Source: Dyella jiangningensis
Lineage (GTDB): Bacteria > Pseudomonadota > Gammaproteobacteria > Xanthomonadales > Rhodanobacteraceae
Length of the DNA: 64,000 nucleotides
Direction of reading: 5' to 3'
Assembly: GCF_003264855.1 (NCBI RefSeq)
Contig: NZ_NFZS01000004.1
Location: forward strand, 1,145,451-1,209,450
Shown: positions 53,747 to 62,368 of the stretch, piece after piece
Position numbering within the stretch: the stretch's first letter is position 1
Layout: each line of letters begins with the position of its first letter
Notes under the pieces: generated by a model
The model's input: the letters and a program-made list of their open reading frames with translations, nothing else
Databases searched by the model: none
What the model was told of the DNA's origin: nothing
Translations under genes and position numbers: made by a program

Positions 53747-56700
53747 TCAGTAGACGTCGACCCAGGGCGAGCAGCCATTGCCGTTGCAGGCCCGCAGACG
53801 GTAAGAGTTCTCCAGCCAGGGATAAGGCGAGGTTCCGGACTCCAAAACGTAAGAAAGAGCAGTACCGGAATAGACCGTCACGCCATTGTCAGCCCGCACA
53901 ATTTCGTAGCGCGTAGCTCCCGGCACGGCATCCCAATAGACCGTCCAGCTATCGATCCTTCCTTTCGTGGAAAGATAGGGACCGCTGAAGTTCGGCGCTG
54001 CAGGCACCAAGCTGACCGCCACATTTACAGTGCCACTCCAAGCACCGCAGCCGGCAGTATTGCAGGCCTGCACGCGATAGCCGTAGGTACCATTGCCTTT
54101 GCCACCTGCTCCCCAGTTGGTGGCTCCACTGGCCTGCACCGTTGTCCAACCACCGCCACTCACCTGCTCTTGCAAGGTGTAACTGGTCGCACCGGCGACG
54201 CCGCTCCAGGACACCGTGTAGGTACCGGTGTTGCTACTACCTGGCGCGCTCAACGAGGGGGCCGACGATGGGGGGATCGTTACCGCGACTGTACCGCTCG
54301 TGGCATAGCCGCTGCAGCCGTTGGCATTGCACGCCTTGACACGATAGACGTAGGTTCCCGATGCACCCACAGAAAACGAGGTGCTCGTACTACCTGCGTT
54401 GTAGATCACCGACCAACCACCGCCGTTCACGCTTTGCTCCAACACATAACTGCTCGCGAATGCACTCGCCGTCCAACTGACACTCAGTGATCCGGTACTG
54501 CTGGCAGGCACGCTAATCGAGCCCGGCGTCGGCGGAATATGCGCAATACTGACGACAGCGGAGGTCTGTGCTGCGCTGCAGCCGATGGCATTGCAAGCCT
54601 GCACACGGAAGCCATAGTTGCCATCTGCCGGCCCGCTGACGGTAAAGCTGGTGGCGGTACCGCTGTAGATCTGAGCCCACGCATCCGTATTGAACTGGCG
54701 CTCAATCTTGTAGCTTGTCGCCCCTGTTGTTGCTGACCAACTGACATCGATCCGAGTTAGGTCCGCAGCCTTGGTTGCGGAGATGGTTGTCGGCATGGCC
54801 GGCGCGGTTGGCATCGCCGGCACACTGAAATTACCCGAGCCTGCAATCAGTGCATTGTCATTACCTACGGGCGATATGCCGTGGATATAGATGCTCTTCC
54901 CGGCGTACTGTGCGCGCGTTGCGTCGGCCACCGAGATACCAAAGCGAAAGCTTCCGGAGCCGACACCGCATGCAGTCGCCACCCCAGCCTCGCTTGCCAG
55001 GTTTGCGTTGTAGGACCCAATGAAAGTCCCAGTCCCGGCGGGACCACCCACGTAAAGGTGCACTGCAATCGATTGAGTGATCGAGGACGAACACGCCCAG
55101 CCGTTGATCTTGGCATTCAGTCCGTTCCCATCAACGGATACGCCATCGATGTTGCCACGAATGGCCGACGCCGAGCCCTCGTTGCGGGCAATTAGCTTTC
55201 GGCCTAGATAGATGTAGGCCGTGGTCTTCGCATTGGCCGTATCGAATTGATAGAGGAGCTGCCCTGCCTGATTATAGAAATAGTAAGTCGACGAACCGTC
55301 CGGCCTTGCCTTTTGCACTCGCCGCCCGGAAGCGTCGTAGTAGTGGCTTCCGTAGCCAGGAATGCTGGTCAGCTGATTCTTTGCATCGAAGAGCAACGCG
55401 TTGCCGTTCTTATTGGTCACGTTGCCGCGGTCGTCATATCCCAACGTCATCACGGCATTACCTGCCTGGGTAATCGTCATCAGGCGATTGGTGCCGTCGT
55501 AGTTGTAGTCAAACGCCTGCCCCGCAGTCATGCGCTGACGGATGTTGTTGACCGGGTCGTAGGCATAGCTCTCTGTGCCCCACAGCCCATCGGCCTTGGC
55601 CTGGGTGAGGCGATTGAGTGCGTCGTAGCTCATCTCCTTGGTACGGAGGCCGCCGGCAATGTCCGTCAGCTTGGTGATGTTGCCGTTCTTGTCGTAGGCG
55701 AGATCTTCGCTGAGATTGAACGCACCGCCCTTGGTATAAGTGAAGTTGCGCAATAGGTGGCGCTCGTTCTTGTCGGTGATGTACTCCGCTCCGTTGCCGT
55801 AGACAAAGTACTTAATATCGCCGTCCGGATCGTAGCTGACGTTGCTGGCGAAGCTGCCCGCCCGTGTCGGGCGGCCCAATGCATCCGGTGCATAGTCCAC
55901 AACCGTGGTGTCGGGATAGGTGATGGTGCGCACGCTACCGTGACCGTCGTGCTCGTAACGGAGCACGTTGCTCCCATTACCGGTGACATTCAGTGTCTCG
56001 GAGGTCAGCTGGCCCAGCTTGTTGCGGATGCCCACCCAGGAGGATAGCCCTGAATCGGCTTGCTTCACGTTACCAAGCGGATCATAGGTATAGACGGTGC
56101 TCTGCGTCCCACTAGGGGGCAACAGCGTCTTTACGCGGTTCATCGCATCGTAGGTGCGCTGGATCTTGGCGCCGTCAGCCACCACTTCCTGCCCGCAGCC
56201 ATCGCCTGAAATCCGTAGACCCGATGCCGTCCAGGCGACGTTGTCGGCTGCATCGTAGGCCGTCACCTCGCTATAGCTCTCCGGCTCCGAAGTGCGGCAC
56301 AGCCGATAGTAGCTGTCGTAATAGAAGCGTTTGACCACATCATTGCTGTAGCCATTCGCCGTACCCCACTGATGGATCTCTTCCGGATTGCCATACACAT
56401 CGCGCGTGACGGACTGATTGACACCCTCCGGTGCCTGCAACAGCGTCACGGCGTCGTAAGCCGGCTGATCAAACACCTGGTAGCTGATCGTCGTTGTGAA
56501 GCCTTTGGGATCGGTTACTTGTTTGCGCGCCCCGGAAAGATAGACGGTGGTTGCGGTGAGCAAACCGAGTTCCGAGGTCTGCGAGGTGGTTTTCAACCTT
56601 CCCAAAGAATCGTAGGCGCTTGATGTGCCCGCCGACATGCCCGCCAAATCCGGGCTGCCAGCGACGGGATAGGACGCGAACGTCTTTTGGCCCTTCCAGT

Positions 56701-59029
56701 CGTAGTCCGTGCGAGTACTCGTATGCGAGTTGCCATTTGAGATGTCATACGTGTCCGAGATGACCGGACGTAGCAAGGCGTCAAAGTCGGTCACCGATCG
56801 AGCATTCCCCTTCGTAACGGTTCGCCGCCAATGGGTGCCATTCACACCGCGGTCGGCGCCGATCAACTGGAAACTGATGGCCTTCGGATACCACGACACC
56901 TCATCACCTGAAGGATAGGTAATGTAGGCGAGACGGCCCAATGCGTCGTAGTCATAACCAGTGGTATTACGAGCCTGGTCCGTAATGCTCCTAATTTGAC
57001 CGAAGTCATCTACCACCAGCGATTCGCTGGTGTTGTCGGGATAGTTGATCGTTTGGGGAATGCCCCGCTTGTAGTTGCTCAGCGCTGTCGTGTTGTTATT
57101 GCCGTCGGTAAAGCTGGCTAGCAAACCCTGGCCATTGAATGCATAGCTCATCGCGAGCTTGTTGAAATGCCAGCGCTTGGCCAGCGTGAGACTACTGGGG
57201 TCGTACTCGTTGCGGGTGACCGTCTCGTTCCTCGTCAAGTTATCCGTTTGCAGAGGCAGTCCTAGCACCCAGTGCGGCCGGTCATTGAGATATGTGGTGC
57301 GCTCTTCGATCACTGCTTGCCCGGGTATGCTGTTGTAGCGCCTGGTCTGCGTGACTTGAGCGAACTCATTGAAGCCAGTGGCTTCCCACACGTAGGAATC
57401 GCCGTCCTGGATGGTTGTCCTGGAGCGTACAGGCATCTCCTGCGTGATCTTGTCCGAGTTGAGGTAGAGCACCGGGTTGTATCCATACCTCGCGGGCCAT
57501 GGGCCTCCCGCAGGGTCCGCGTAGGCCAGCACATCCGAACGAACGGGATTGCTCGCCACAGCGCCACTGTAGTAATCAGTACGAAGCAGCTTGCCTTCGC
57601 TTGCGTCGAAGCGATTACTAAAGGTGTAGCGCGTGTAGTTTCCCGAGGGGTCCTTTACGTCCACCTGTTTGGTTGACGGACAACCGCTTCCACACTCAGA
57701 CGCCCAGCTGGCTACCGCGGTTGGATAGGTATAGATCCATTCTTGTGTCGACAGTCCTGCGCCAGTGAATTGCTTCCTGGTCAGCGCAAGGTTGTTGTAG
57801 TAGCGCGGAATTCGCAGGTAGCCACGCTGATCCGTCTCCTGCGGCGGAACCTCACACATCTCAGGCACGGCCGATCGACCATGACGCATCGGCCTCGCTT
57901 CAAACGTGGCAAAGAGCCCCGATGGGCTGGTTGCACGCCCAGTTACGGTGACGTTTTCCGGCAAAGTGGGGTCTGGGCAATCGCGCGGCATGTCCTGCAT
58001 GTAGGACTTGACCTCGTAACCTAGATTCTCGAACTGATAGCTCCATTTGCTGACGCTGTCGGGCAGCGTCACACCGGTCAGCGTGTAGCCCGTGATTGTC
58101 TTTTGATATTCATACCACCAGGTTCGTGTCTGGTTACCCGCAACCACATTGATTTGCGCGATCTGAGTGCCATCGGCGTTGTAGCCGAATGTCACAAGGC
58201 GACCGTCACTCGCTTCAATGCTGCTGATTTTTCCGGCGGTATAGTTGTAGTGGACCCAATTGCCGAAGCGGTCCTCCACGGAGGTCGCAAGCATGTAGCC
58301 TTTCTTGCGGAAGATGACGAAGTCGCGCGCATCTCGATAGACGAGATAGTTCAGGCGATACAGGGTTCCGTCCGGGGAGAAGACAACGAATGATTCGCCG
58401 GGCTGCCCATTGGCAGTCGCACTGGCGCAGGCCACCATCCAGTGGTCTTTGGTGGTCGCGACAAACTGATAACCCGGTTTCTGAGGGCGCACCGGATTTA
58501 CATCCGCCAGAATCACCACGTCTTGCCCGCTACTTCCTGGCATGTGTAGACGGTATCCCTCATTCCACCACTCCTCCGCTTCGATCGGAGGATTTCCCGG
58601 GCGCCCCATAAGAATCCAGGGCGGCTCACGCATATTGGTGCAGCGATCCGTGTAAACCAGACTGTTCACGACCCAGCCGGTGTGATTACCAGAATCGGAG
58701 GTCAGCGTTGTGAGACGAGGTATTTCGATATCCCAATCGCCAAACGCCCCGTTGCCCTGACGCAAGGGAATGTCACCGTCGGCCCTGAAGGTGCGGGTGA
58801 TATCGATAGAGGGACCGATGCCAGGGACATGAATATCGGTTTGCGTGAAAGTGAAGGAGCCGTCGTAGAGGCTGACGGATTCGCCGAAAGGATTCTCTCC
58901 CAGCGGATTGATCTCCTCATCGACTCGAATGAGCTTCTTGTACTCGTTCTCCGGGTAGATCGCTTGCGACCACGCGGACACAGAGCACAGTGCCAGCACG
59001 ACGGCCAGCAGCGTTCCTTGAATCTTCAT
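53747..59029 (-). CDS. Giant secreted YD-repeat (RHS) shell protein with fibronectin-III repeats
   Basis: A 1760-residue protein with a signal peptide (MKIQGTLLAVVLALCSVSAW). The N-terminal third begins with a DUF6531-like opening (FGESVSLYDGSFTFTQTDIH). YD repeats run from about residue 240 to 1290 (KQFTGAGL, RLKTTSQTSELGLLTATTVY, LRYEHDGHGSVRTITYPDTT, YFYNQAGQLLYQFDTANAKT). After a ~110-residue linker, four Fn3-like repeats of about 88 residues close the protein, each with a motif like RVQACNAIGCS. The usual core and toxin are absent; they lie on the next gene. This splitting suggests a two-piece secreted shell/tip complex. Confidence 0.9.
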   Translation of the reverse strand: MKIQGTLLAVVLALCSVSAWSQAIYPENEYKKLIRVDEEINPLGENPFGESVSLYDGSFTFTQTDIHVPGIGPSIDITRTFRADGDIPLRQGNGAFGDWDIEIPRLTTLTSDSGNHTGWVVNSLVYTDRCTNMREPPWILMGRPGNPPIEAEEWWNEGYRLHMPGSSGQDVVILADVNPVRPQKPGYQFVATTKDHWMVACASATANGQPGESFVVFSPDGTLYRLNYLVYRDARDFVIFRKKGYMLATSVEDRFGNWVHYNYTAGKISSIEASDGRLVTFGYNADGTQIAQINVVAGNQTRTWWYEYQKTITGYTLTGVTLPDSVSKWSYQFENLGYEVKSYMQDMPRDCPDPTLPENVTVTGRATSPSGLFATFEARPMRHGRSAVPEMCEVPPQETDQRGYLRIPRYYNNLALTRKQFTGAGLSTQEWIYTYPTAVASWASECGSGCPSTKQVDVKDPSGNYTRYTFSNRFDASEGKLLRTDYYSGAVASNPVRSDVLAYADPAGGPWPARYGYNPVLYLNSDKITQEMPVRSRTTIQDGDSYVWEATGFNEFAQVTQTRRYNSIPGQAVIEERTTYLNDRPHWVLGLPLQTDNLTRNETVTRNEYDPSSLTLAKRWHFNKLAMSYAFNGQGLLASFTDGNNNTTALSNYKRGIPQTINYPDNTSESLVVDDFGQIRSITDQARNTTGYDYDALGRLAYITYPSGDEVSWYPKAISFQLIGADRGVNGTHWRRTVTKGNARSVTDFDALLRPVISDTYDISNGNSHTSTRTDYDWKGQKTFASYPVAGSPDLAGMSAGTSSAYDSLGRLKTTSQTSELGLLTATTVYLSGARKQVTDPKGFTTTISYQVFDQPAYDAVTLLQAPEGVNQSVTRDVYGNPEEIHQWGTANGYSNDVVKRFYYDSYYRLCRTSEPESYSEVTAYDAADNVAWTASGLRISGDGCGQEVVADGAKIQRTYDAMNRVKTLLPPSGTQSTVYTYDPLGNVKQADSGLSSWVGIRNKLGQLTSETLNVTGNGSNVLRYEHDGHGSVRTITYPDTTVVDYAPDALGRPTRAGSFASNVSYDPDGDIKYFVYGNGAEYITDKNERHLLRNFTYTKGGAFNLSEDLAYDKNGNITKLTDIAGGLRTKEMSYDALNRLTQAKADGLWGTESYAYDPVNNIRQRMTAGQAFDYNYDGTNRLMTITQAGNAVMTLGYDDRGNVTNKNGNALLFDAKNQLTSIPGYGSHYYDASGRRVQKARPDGSSTYYFYNQAGQLLYQFDTANAKTTAYIYLGRKLIARNEGSASAIRGNIDGVSVDGNGLNAKINGWACSSSITQSIAVHLYVGGPAGTGTFIGSYNANLASEAGVATACGVGSGSFRFGISVADATRAQYAGKSIYIHGISPVGNDNALIAGSGNFSVPAMPTAPAMPTTISATKAADLTRIDVSWSATTGATSYKIERQFNTDAWAQIYSGTATSFTVSGPADGNYGFRVQACNAIGCSAAQTSAVVSIAHIPPTPGSISVPASSTGSLSVSWTASAFASSYVLEQSVNGGGWSVIYNAGSTSTSFSVGASGTYVYRVKACNANGCSGYATSGTVAVTIPPSSAPSLSAPGSSNTGTYTVSWSGVAGATSYTLQEQVSGGGWTTVQASGATNWGAGGKGNGTYGYRVQACNTAGCGAWSGTVNVAVSLVPAAPNFSGPYLSTKGRIDSWTVYWDAVPGATRYEIVRADNGVTVYSGTALSYVLESGTSPYPWLENSYRLRACNGNGCSPWVDVY

Positions 59030-59119
59030 TCCACATCCCCTGGCTTTCGTCCCTTAGAGGCAACCGCGCACGCAGTTGCCAAGCACTCCTGTAACGACAG
59101 CGACTCCCCAGCCGCGCCG

Positions 59120-59143
59120 CCTGCGCCCCGTTTGGGGCGCAGG
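59120..59143. terminator. Hairpin between the HigA-like and RHS genes
   Basis: CCTGCGCCCC-GTTT-GGGGCGCAGG forms a perfect 10-bp stem. No T-run follows on either strand, so its termination role is uncertain. Confidence 0.5.
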
Positions 59144-59311
59144 CCTAGACCAATAGCAAATCGCAAGAACTTGCGCAAGCGCTCCGATCCATAACTGGCC
59201 TCGACATAGAGGCACCGACTGCATTAGCGCGGGAGGGGACGAAGGTCGTTAGGCGGGATTTGCTCAGCCCCTTTTTCCGGAATGCCGGCGAATTTCTGTT
59301 GCCTAAGCCGC

Positions 59312-59626
59312 TTAATCAACGAGAGGGCGATAGGCGCGGACCACGGGTTTTTCCCTTTCCAGGTCGTACCGTGCCTGCAGTGCCAGCCAGTAGAAGGCGG
59401 TGGTGTCGAGGGCGAGGGCGAGGCGGATGGCGATCTTGGGGGTGATGGGGCGGGTGTCGTCGATGAAGGCTTTGATGTCGCGGGCGGATATGCCGGTGCG
59501 GCGGGCGAGTTGGGCGGGGTTGAGGGCGCTGGGGATCAGGTAGGCGTGCAGCAGGATGTCGCCGGGGGCTCGCAGCGGTTGCGAGGGGTCCACGTCCAGG
59601 TGCGGGGTGAGTTGGATCAGTTCCAT
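59312..59626 (-). CDS. HigA-like antitoxin, intact copy without a visible toxin
   Basis: ATG at 59626 (MELIQLTPHLDVDP) follows GGGAGG. The 104-residue protein is an XRE-type HTH of the HigA/VapI addiction-module family (LARRTGISARDIKAFIDDTR, then PKIAIRLALALDTTAFYWLA, LQARYDLE). In such operons a HigB toxin normally lies just upstream; here the upstream 140 bases hold no gene and the next frame (59765) does not resemble HigB. It is therefore an orphan antitoxin. Three decayed copies lie at 43059, 47488 and 50495. Confidence 0.8.
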   Translation of the reverse strand: MELIQLTPHLDVDPSQPLRAPGDILLHAYLIPSALNPAQLARRTGISARDIKAFIDDTRPITPKIAIRLALALDTTAFYWLALQARYDLEREKPVVRAYRPLVD

Positions 59627-59764
59627 GGGTTGTCCTCCCTGTCGGGCACGACCGCACGGCGGATAGGCGCTTACAGCGCTCCGTGTCAGTGAATGCCCGG
59701 TGGCTTTGTCGGTGATCGCCCGAAGCGGCGCATCGCCATGCCGGCCGATGCGCCGCAGTGGCGA

Positions 59765-60109
59765 TCATCGGATGCGTGGCGTGTTCACTCGGGGCTCGTG
59801 ACCGAGCAGGCTGGCGTATTGCTGGAGGCAGTGGATGGCCGTGCCCAGGCTGGCCGTGACGGCCATGGGAAGCGGCCATTCCAGCGTTCTGCCGGGGAAT
59901 CCCCGCGCCTGTGCCTTGCGGCATTGCTCGCTGTCGACACGCAGACGCGTGAGGGCGAGCACCGCCAGGGCGATGTCACCGCGAGTGCAAGAGCGCAGGG
60001 TTTCGGGCCACGCCGCACGTGTGTGTGACGGGTAGCCAGATGGAGGAGTGAGGGTGCCGTCAGGGGGAACGGACGGGCGAGTGCGTACCGTATGATCGTG
60101 GGTAGCCAT
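59765..60109 (-). CDS. Hypothetical protein
   Basis: ATG at 60109 (MATHDHTVRTRPSV) with GAAG a few bases upstream. The 114-residue product has LRSCTRGDIALAVLALTRLR, LEWPLPMAVTASLGTAIHCL and QQYASLLGHEP. It has no signal or clear membrane span. It is not HigB-like. Coding is plausible but unproven. Confidence 0.5.
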   Translation of the reverse strand: MATHDHTVRTRPSVPPDGTLTPPSGYPSHTRAAWPETLRSCTRGDIALAVLALTRLRVDSEQCRKAQARGFPGRTLEWPLPMAVTASLGTAIHCLQQYASLLGHEPRVNTPRIR

Positions 60110-60387
60110 GATCAACTTCCATGAGTTGGTGATGGTTAGCGGGTCGTGGGTGTTGGTAGCACTCACGGCTCGCGCCTCATGACTTGGTGGTCATGGTCGT
60201 TCGCGAAGCTCTTCAACACGACAGCGCGAGTGACTGCTCGACCCTAACAAGCAGGATGCGCATCGTCTGTCAGGGTTGGGTGAGATGGGTGTCCGCCAGG
60301 ACGAGGGCGAGCGTGACGGCGCCAGACTAATCAAATGTCGGCGCGCTTCCGGGGTAAAACTGAGGGAGGCGGCGTGATCCTCTCGCC

Positions 60388-60696
60388 TTACTTTTTACTC
60401 AGCTCATCCACTTTCGACCAATCCAAAACCTCTCGAACCATCGGCCAAGCTCTGGACGTCCTCAGAAAGCCCCCCGCATCCCTGAGCACAATGAGCGAGT
60501 AGCCCAGCGCAAACGCCCATGCAAAAAGAGGCGACCGCAAATGGATCATTGCTGCGACTGACAGACCACCGACGACCAATATGAAGACGTAGAGGCGCCA
60601 GCTAAAGCGAAATAGCGCGAACACAGACATGTCACGATCGCGAAAGTGCACGTAGAGATCCAATTGACGCTTCTGTGTTCGATTCATCTTGCCCAT
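60388..60696 (-). CDS. Small membrane protein, unknown
   Basis: A 102-residue frame from 60696, or ATG 60687 (MNRTQKRQ). It has three hydrophobic stretches (LYVFILVVGGLSVAAMI, LFAWAFALGYSLIVL) and a polar C-terminus ending in KVDELSKK. It follows the 60786 gene on the same strand. No family is recognised. Confidence 0.6.
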   Translation of the reverse strand: MGKMNRTQKRQLDLYVHFRDRDMSVFALFRFSWRLYVFILVVGGLSVAAMIHLRSPLFAWAFALGYSLIVLRDAGGFLRTSRAWPMVREVLDWSKVDELSKK

Positions 60697-60785
60697 CCAA
60701 AAATATGAGCGGCATCTTTGCCACCGACCGGTTTGTCTCGCTCGAGCTGCTTACGAGAGGTGATGTGGCGAATGCCCCATCCCTG

Positions 60786-61496
60786 TCAGGGTGTACTCAG
60801 AACAACACAGCGCTCCGATTCTTCACCAGCATCAGCCACCGGACTCGGTTCAATGCACGCTTCCGTGAGCAAGATTTCGTACAGATCAACGCGCCCTTTC
60901 AATCCCGCTAGCCACCAGGCACCGAGATAGGTGAGCAGCAGCATCCACAGCAGCAGGCCGCCAACCATGTGGACCCGGCCAAGCGCCTCCCAGTCACCGA
61001 ACTCCCAGTCTTTGAACTGCAGATAGAGCAGACCGAGTACTGGAAGCACACCCAGCCGCTCCACGCCGCCGGCGATCAAGCCAAATCGATAGGCAAATGT
61101 CGCCTTGCGCCCTTGCAAGAAGCGAAGGCGGCGGGACCGTTCTTCATACGGGAACGTTCGCAGCCACGTGAGCACCCTCTGAAGCTCTTCAAAATCCCGA
61201 TCAAGATCGGACGCGAGACCCACATGCTTGTGCGCAAAAGTCCCCCACACGCGTCGAACAAAGCAGACGACGCTCACGAGCACCCCAGCAAGCTCAAGCA
61301 CCAACCCCACCTGGACGATTCGAAGTCCGGTCGAGCCTCCGATCAAAGTTCCAACCAAGGAGGCGATCCCCGCTATGAGAAAGCCGAGAGCGAAAGACCA
61401 TCGCTCGACCGCGCTTGGCGACGGATCAGCTGTATTAAGTAACGCTTGGCTTACTTCTCGCTCCAGGTATGCGAAGTCCAGCGACCGGCGTGACAT
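60786..61496 (-). CDS. Multi-pass membrane protein, unknown
   Basis: ATG at 61496 (MSRRSLDFAYLEREVSQ) follows GGGAGAT. The 236 residues hold four spans (SFALGFLIAGIASLVGTLIG, GLVLELAGVLVSVVCFV, FGLIAGGVERLGVLPVLGLL, MVGGLLLWMLLLTYLGAW) and a soluble charged linker (DRDFEELQRVLTWLRTFPYE). Unknown family. Confidence 0.7.
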   Translation of the reverse strand: MSRRSLDFAYLEREVSQALLNTADPSPSAVERWSFALGFLIAGIASLVGTLIGGSTGLRIVQVGLVLELAGVLVSVVCFVRRVWGTFAHKHVGLASDLDRDFEELQRVLTWLRTFPYEERSRRLRFLQGRKATFAYRFGLIAGGVERLGVLPVLGLLYLQFKDWEFGDWEALGRVHMVGGLLLWMLLLTYLGAWWLAGLKGRVDLYEILLTEACIEPSPVADAGEESERCVVLSTP

Positions 61497-61546
61497 GCAA
61501 TCTCCCTAGGGGATTGTTCCCTTCAAAGGTGTCCGTCAAATCCGGA

Positions 61547-61594
61547 CCTTCTCAGAGTCGAGTTTCAGAGAAAGTGCACTCTGAACCCTGTTTT
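61547..61594. repeat. Large palindrome family, copy 10 (degenerate)
   Basis: CCTTCTCAGAGTCGAGTTTC and GAAAGTGCACTCTGAACCCT; the arms are imperfect. It lies before the 61638 gene's stop. Confidence 0.5.
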
Positions 61595-61637
61595 GCCAAG
61601 CGCCGCCTGCGGTCATGGGAGGCGAGGCGGCCCAGCG

Positions 61638-62291
61638 TCATGTTTGAGATGCTGCCTGCTGTTGGGGTAGAAAAACCCTATGGAACTCGTCCAGGGCGCG
61701 AAGTGCTTGATCAGGGACAACCTCTCCCGCGATCATGATGATGACCTGTGCCCCGGTCCCAATGACCGCTTCGGAGTGGCTGAGCGCCCCTTTGAGGTTC
61801 TCAGCGCCAAACGCGGCACCGATACCGTCGCCCCGCGTATAAGCCCCCGCAATTTGGCGTCCACCATGGACGAAATCATGAAACTTCTCCCCTGCGTTCT
61901 CATAGAGCTTGGAGAACACGGGAAGTTGATCGAAGGGCGGCATTTTCTCGATGGCTTGCGCCATCTGGTTACCACCAGGCAACGGACCACCGTCGAGGAA
62001 GTTCTGCAACTGCTCGTCTGTGGCACAAAATGCAATCCATGTGCCCCGTTTGAATTTCTCGTTCATGGGGCGCAGAAGAGAGAAACAAGCGCCAGCAAAC
62101 TCTTCGCCATGTAATCTGGCCAACTCGACTAGCCCGGCGGCATCGTCAAAGGATGCGCGGAGCAACGCCAATGCGACCCGAACTTTGTCCGGAACGTCGC
62201 CAGGGAATTTCAAGGTGTGGAGGATGGCCCCCATCGTTTCCAGCGATCGACGGACGTTCGTGGCGTGAGCTTGAATGGACTGATCAGTCAT
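61638..62291 (-). CDS. Unknown protein, DUF6988-like; likely operon with the nuclease-like gene
   Basis: The 217-residue protein is soluble and helix-rich. It has DDAAGLVELARLHGEEFAGA, then SLLRPMNEKFKRGTWIAFCA and TDEQLQNFLDGG, which resemble the RP-x-x-E-x-x-RG-x-W pattern of the DUF6988/DUF5677-type families from memory; unverified. It lies 77 bases downstream of the 62369 gene, same strand, so they may form a two-gene unit. Confidence 0.7.
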   Translation of the reverse strand: MTDQSIQAHATNVRRSLETMGAILHTLKFPGDVPDKVRVALALLRASFDDAAGLVELARLHGEEFAGACFSLLRPMNEKFKRGTWIAFCATDEQLQNFLDGGPLPGGNQMAQAIEKMPPFDQLPVFSKLYENAGEKFHDFVHGGRQIAGAYTRGDGIGAAFGAENLKGALSHSEAVIGTGAQVIIMIAGEVVPDQALRALDEFHRVFLPQQQAASQT

Positions 62292-62368
62292 AGTGACTTC
62301 CTGGAAGCACGGCGCAACTCTCGAAATAAAGAGAAGGCTACGGGGCGGGGTCGAAAATACTTTGGCGC

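Noticed and set aside
59765..60109. Possible HigB toxin for the intact HigA-like gene
   Set aside because: No RelE/HigB features; it is too far (139 bases) and shows no toxin fold signature.
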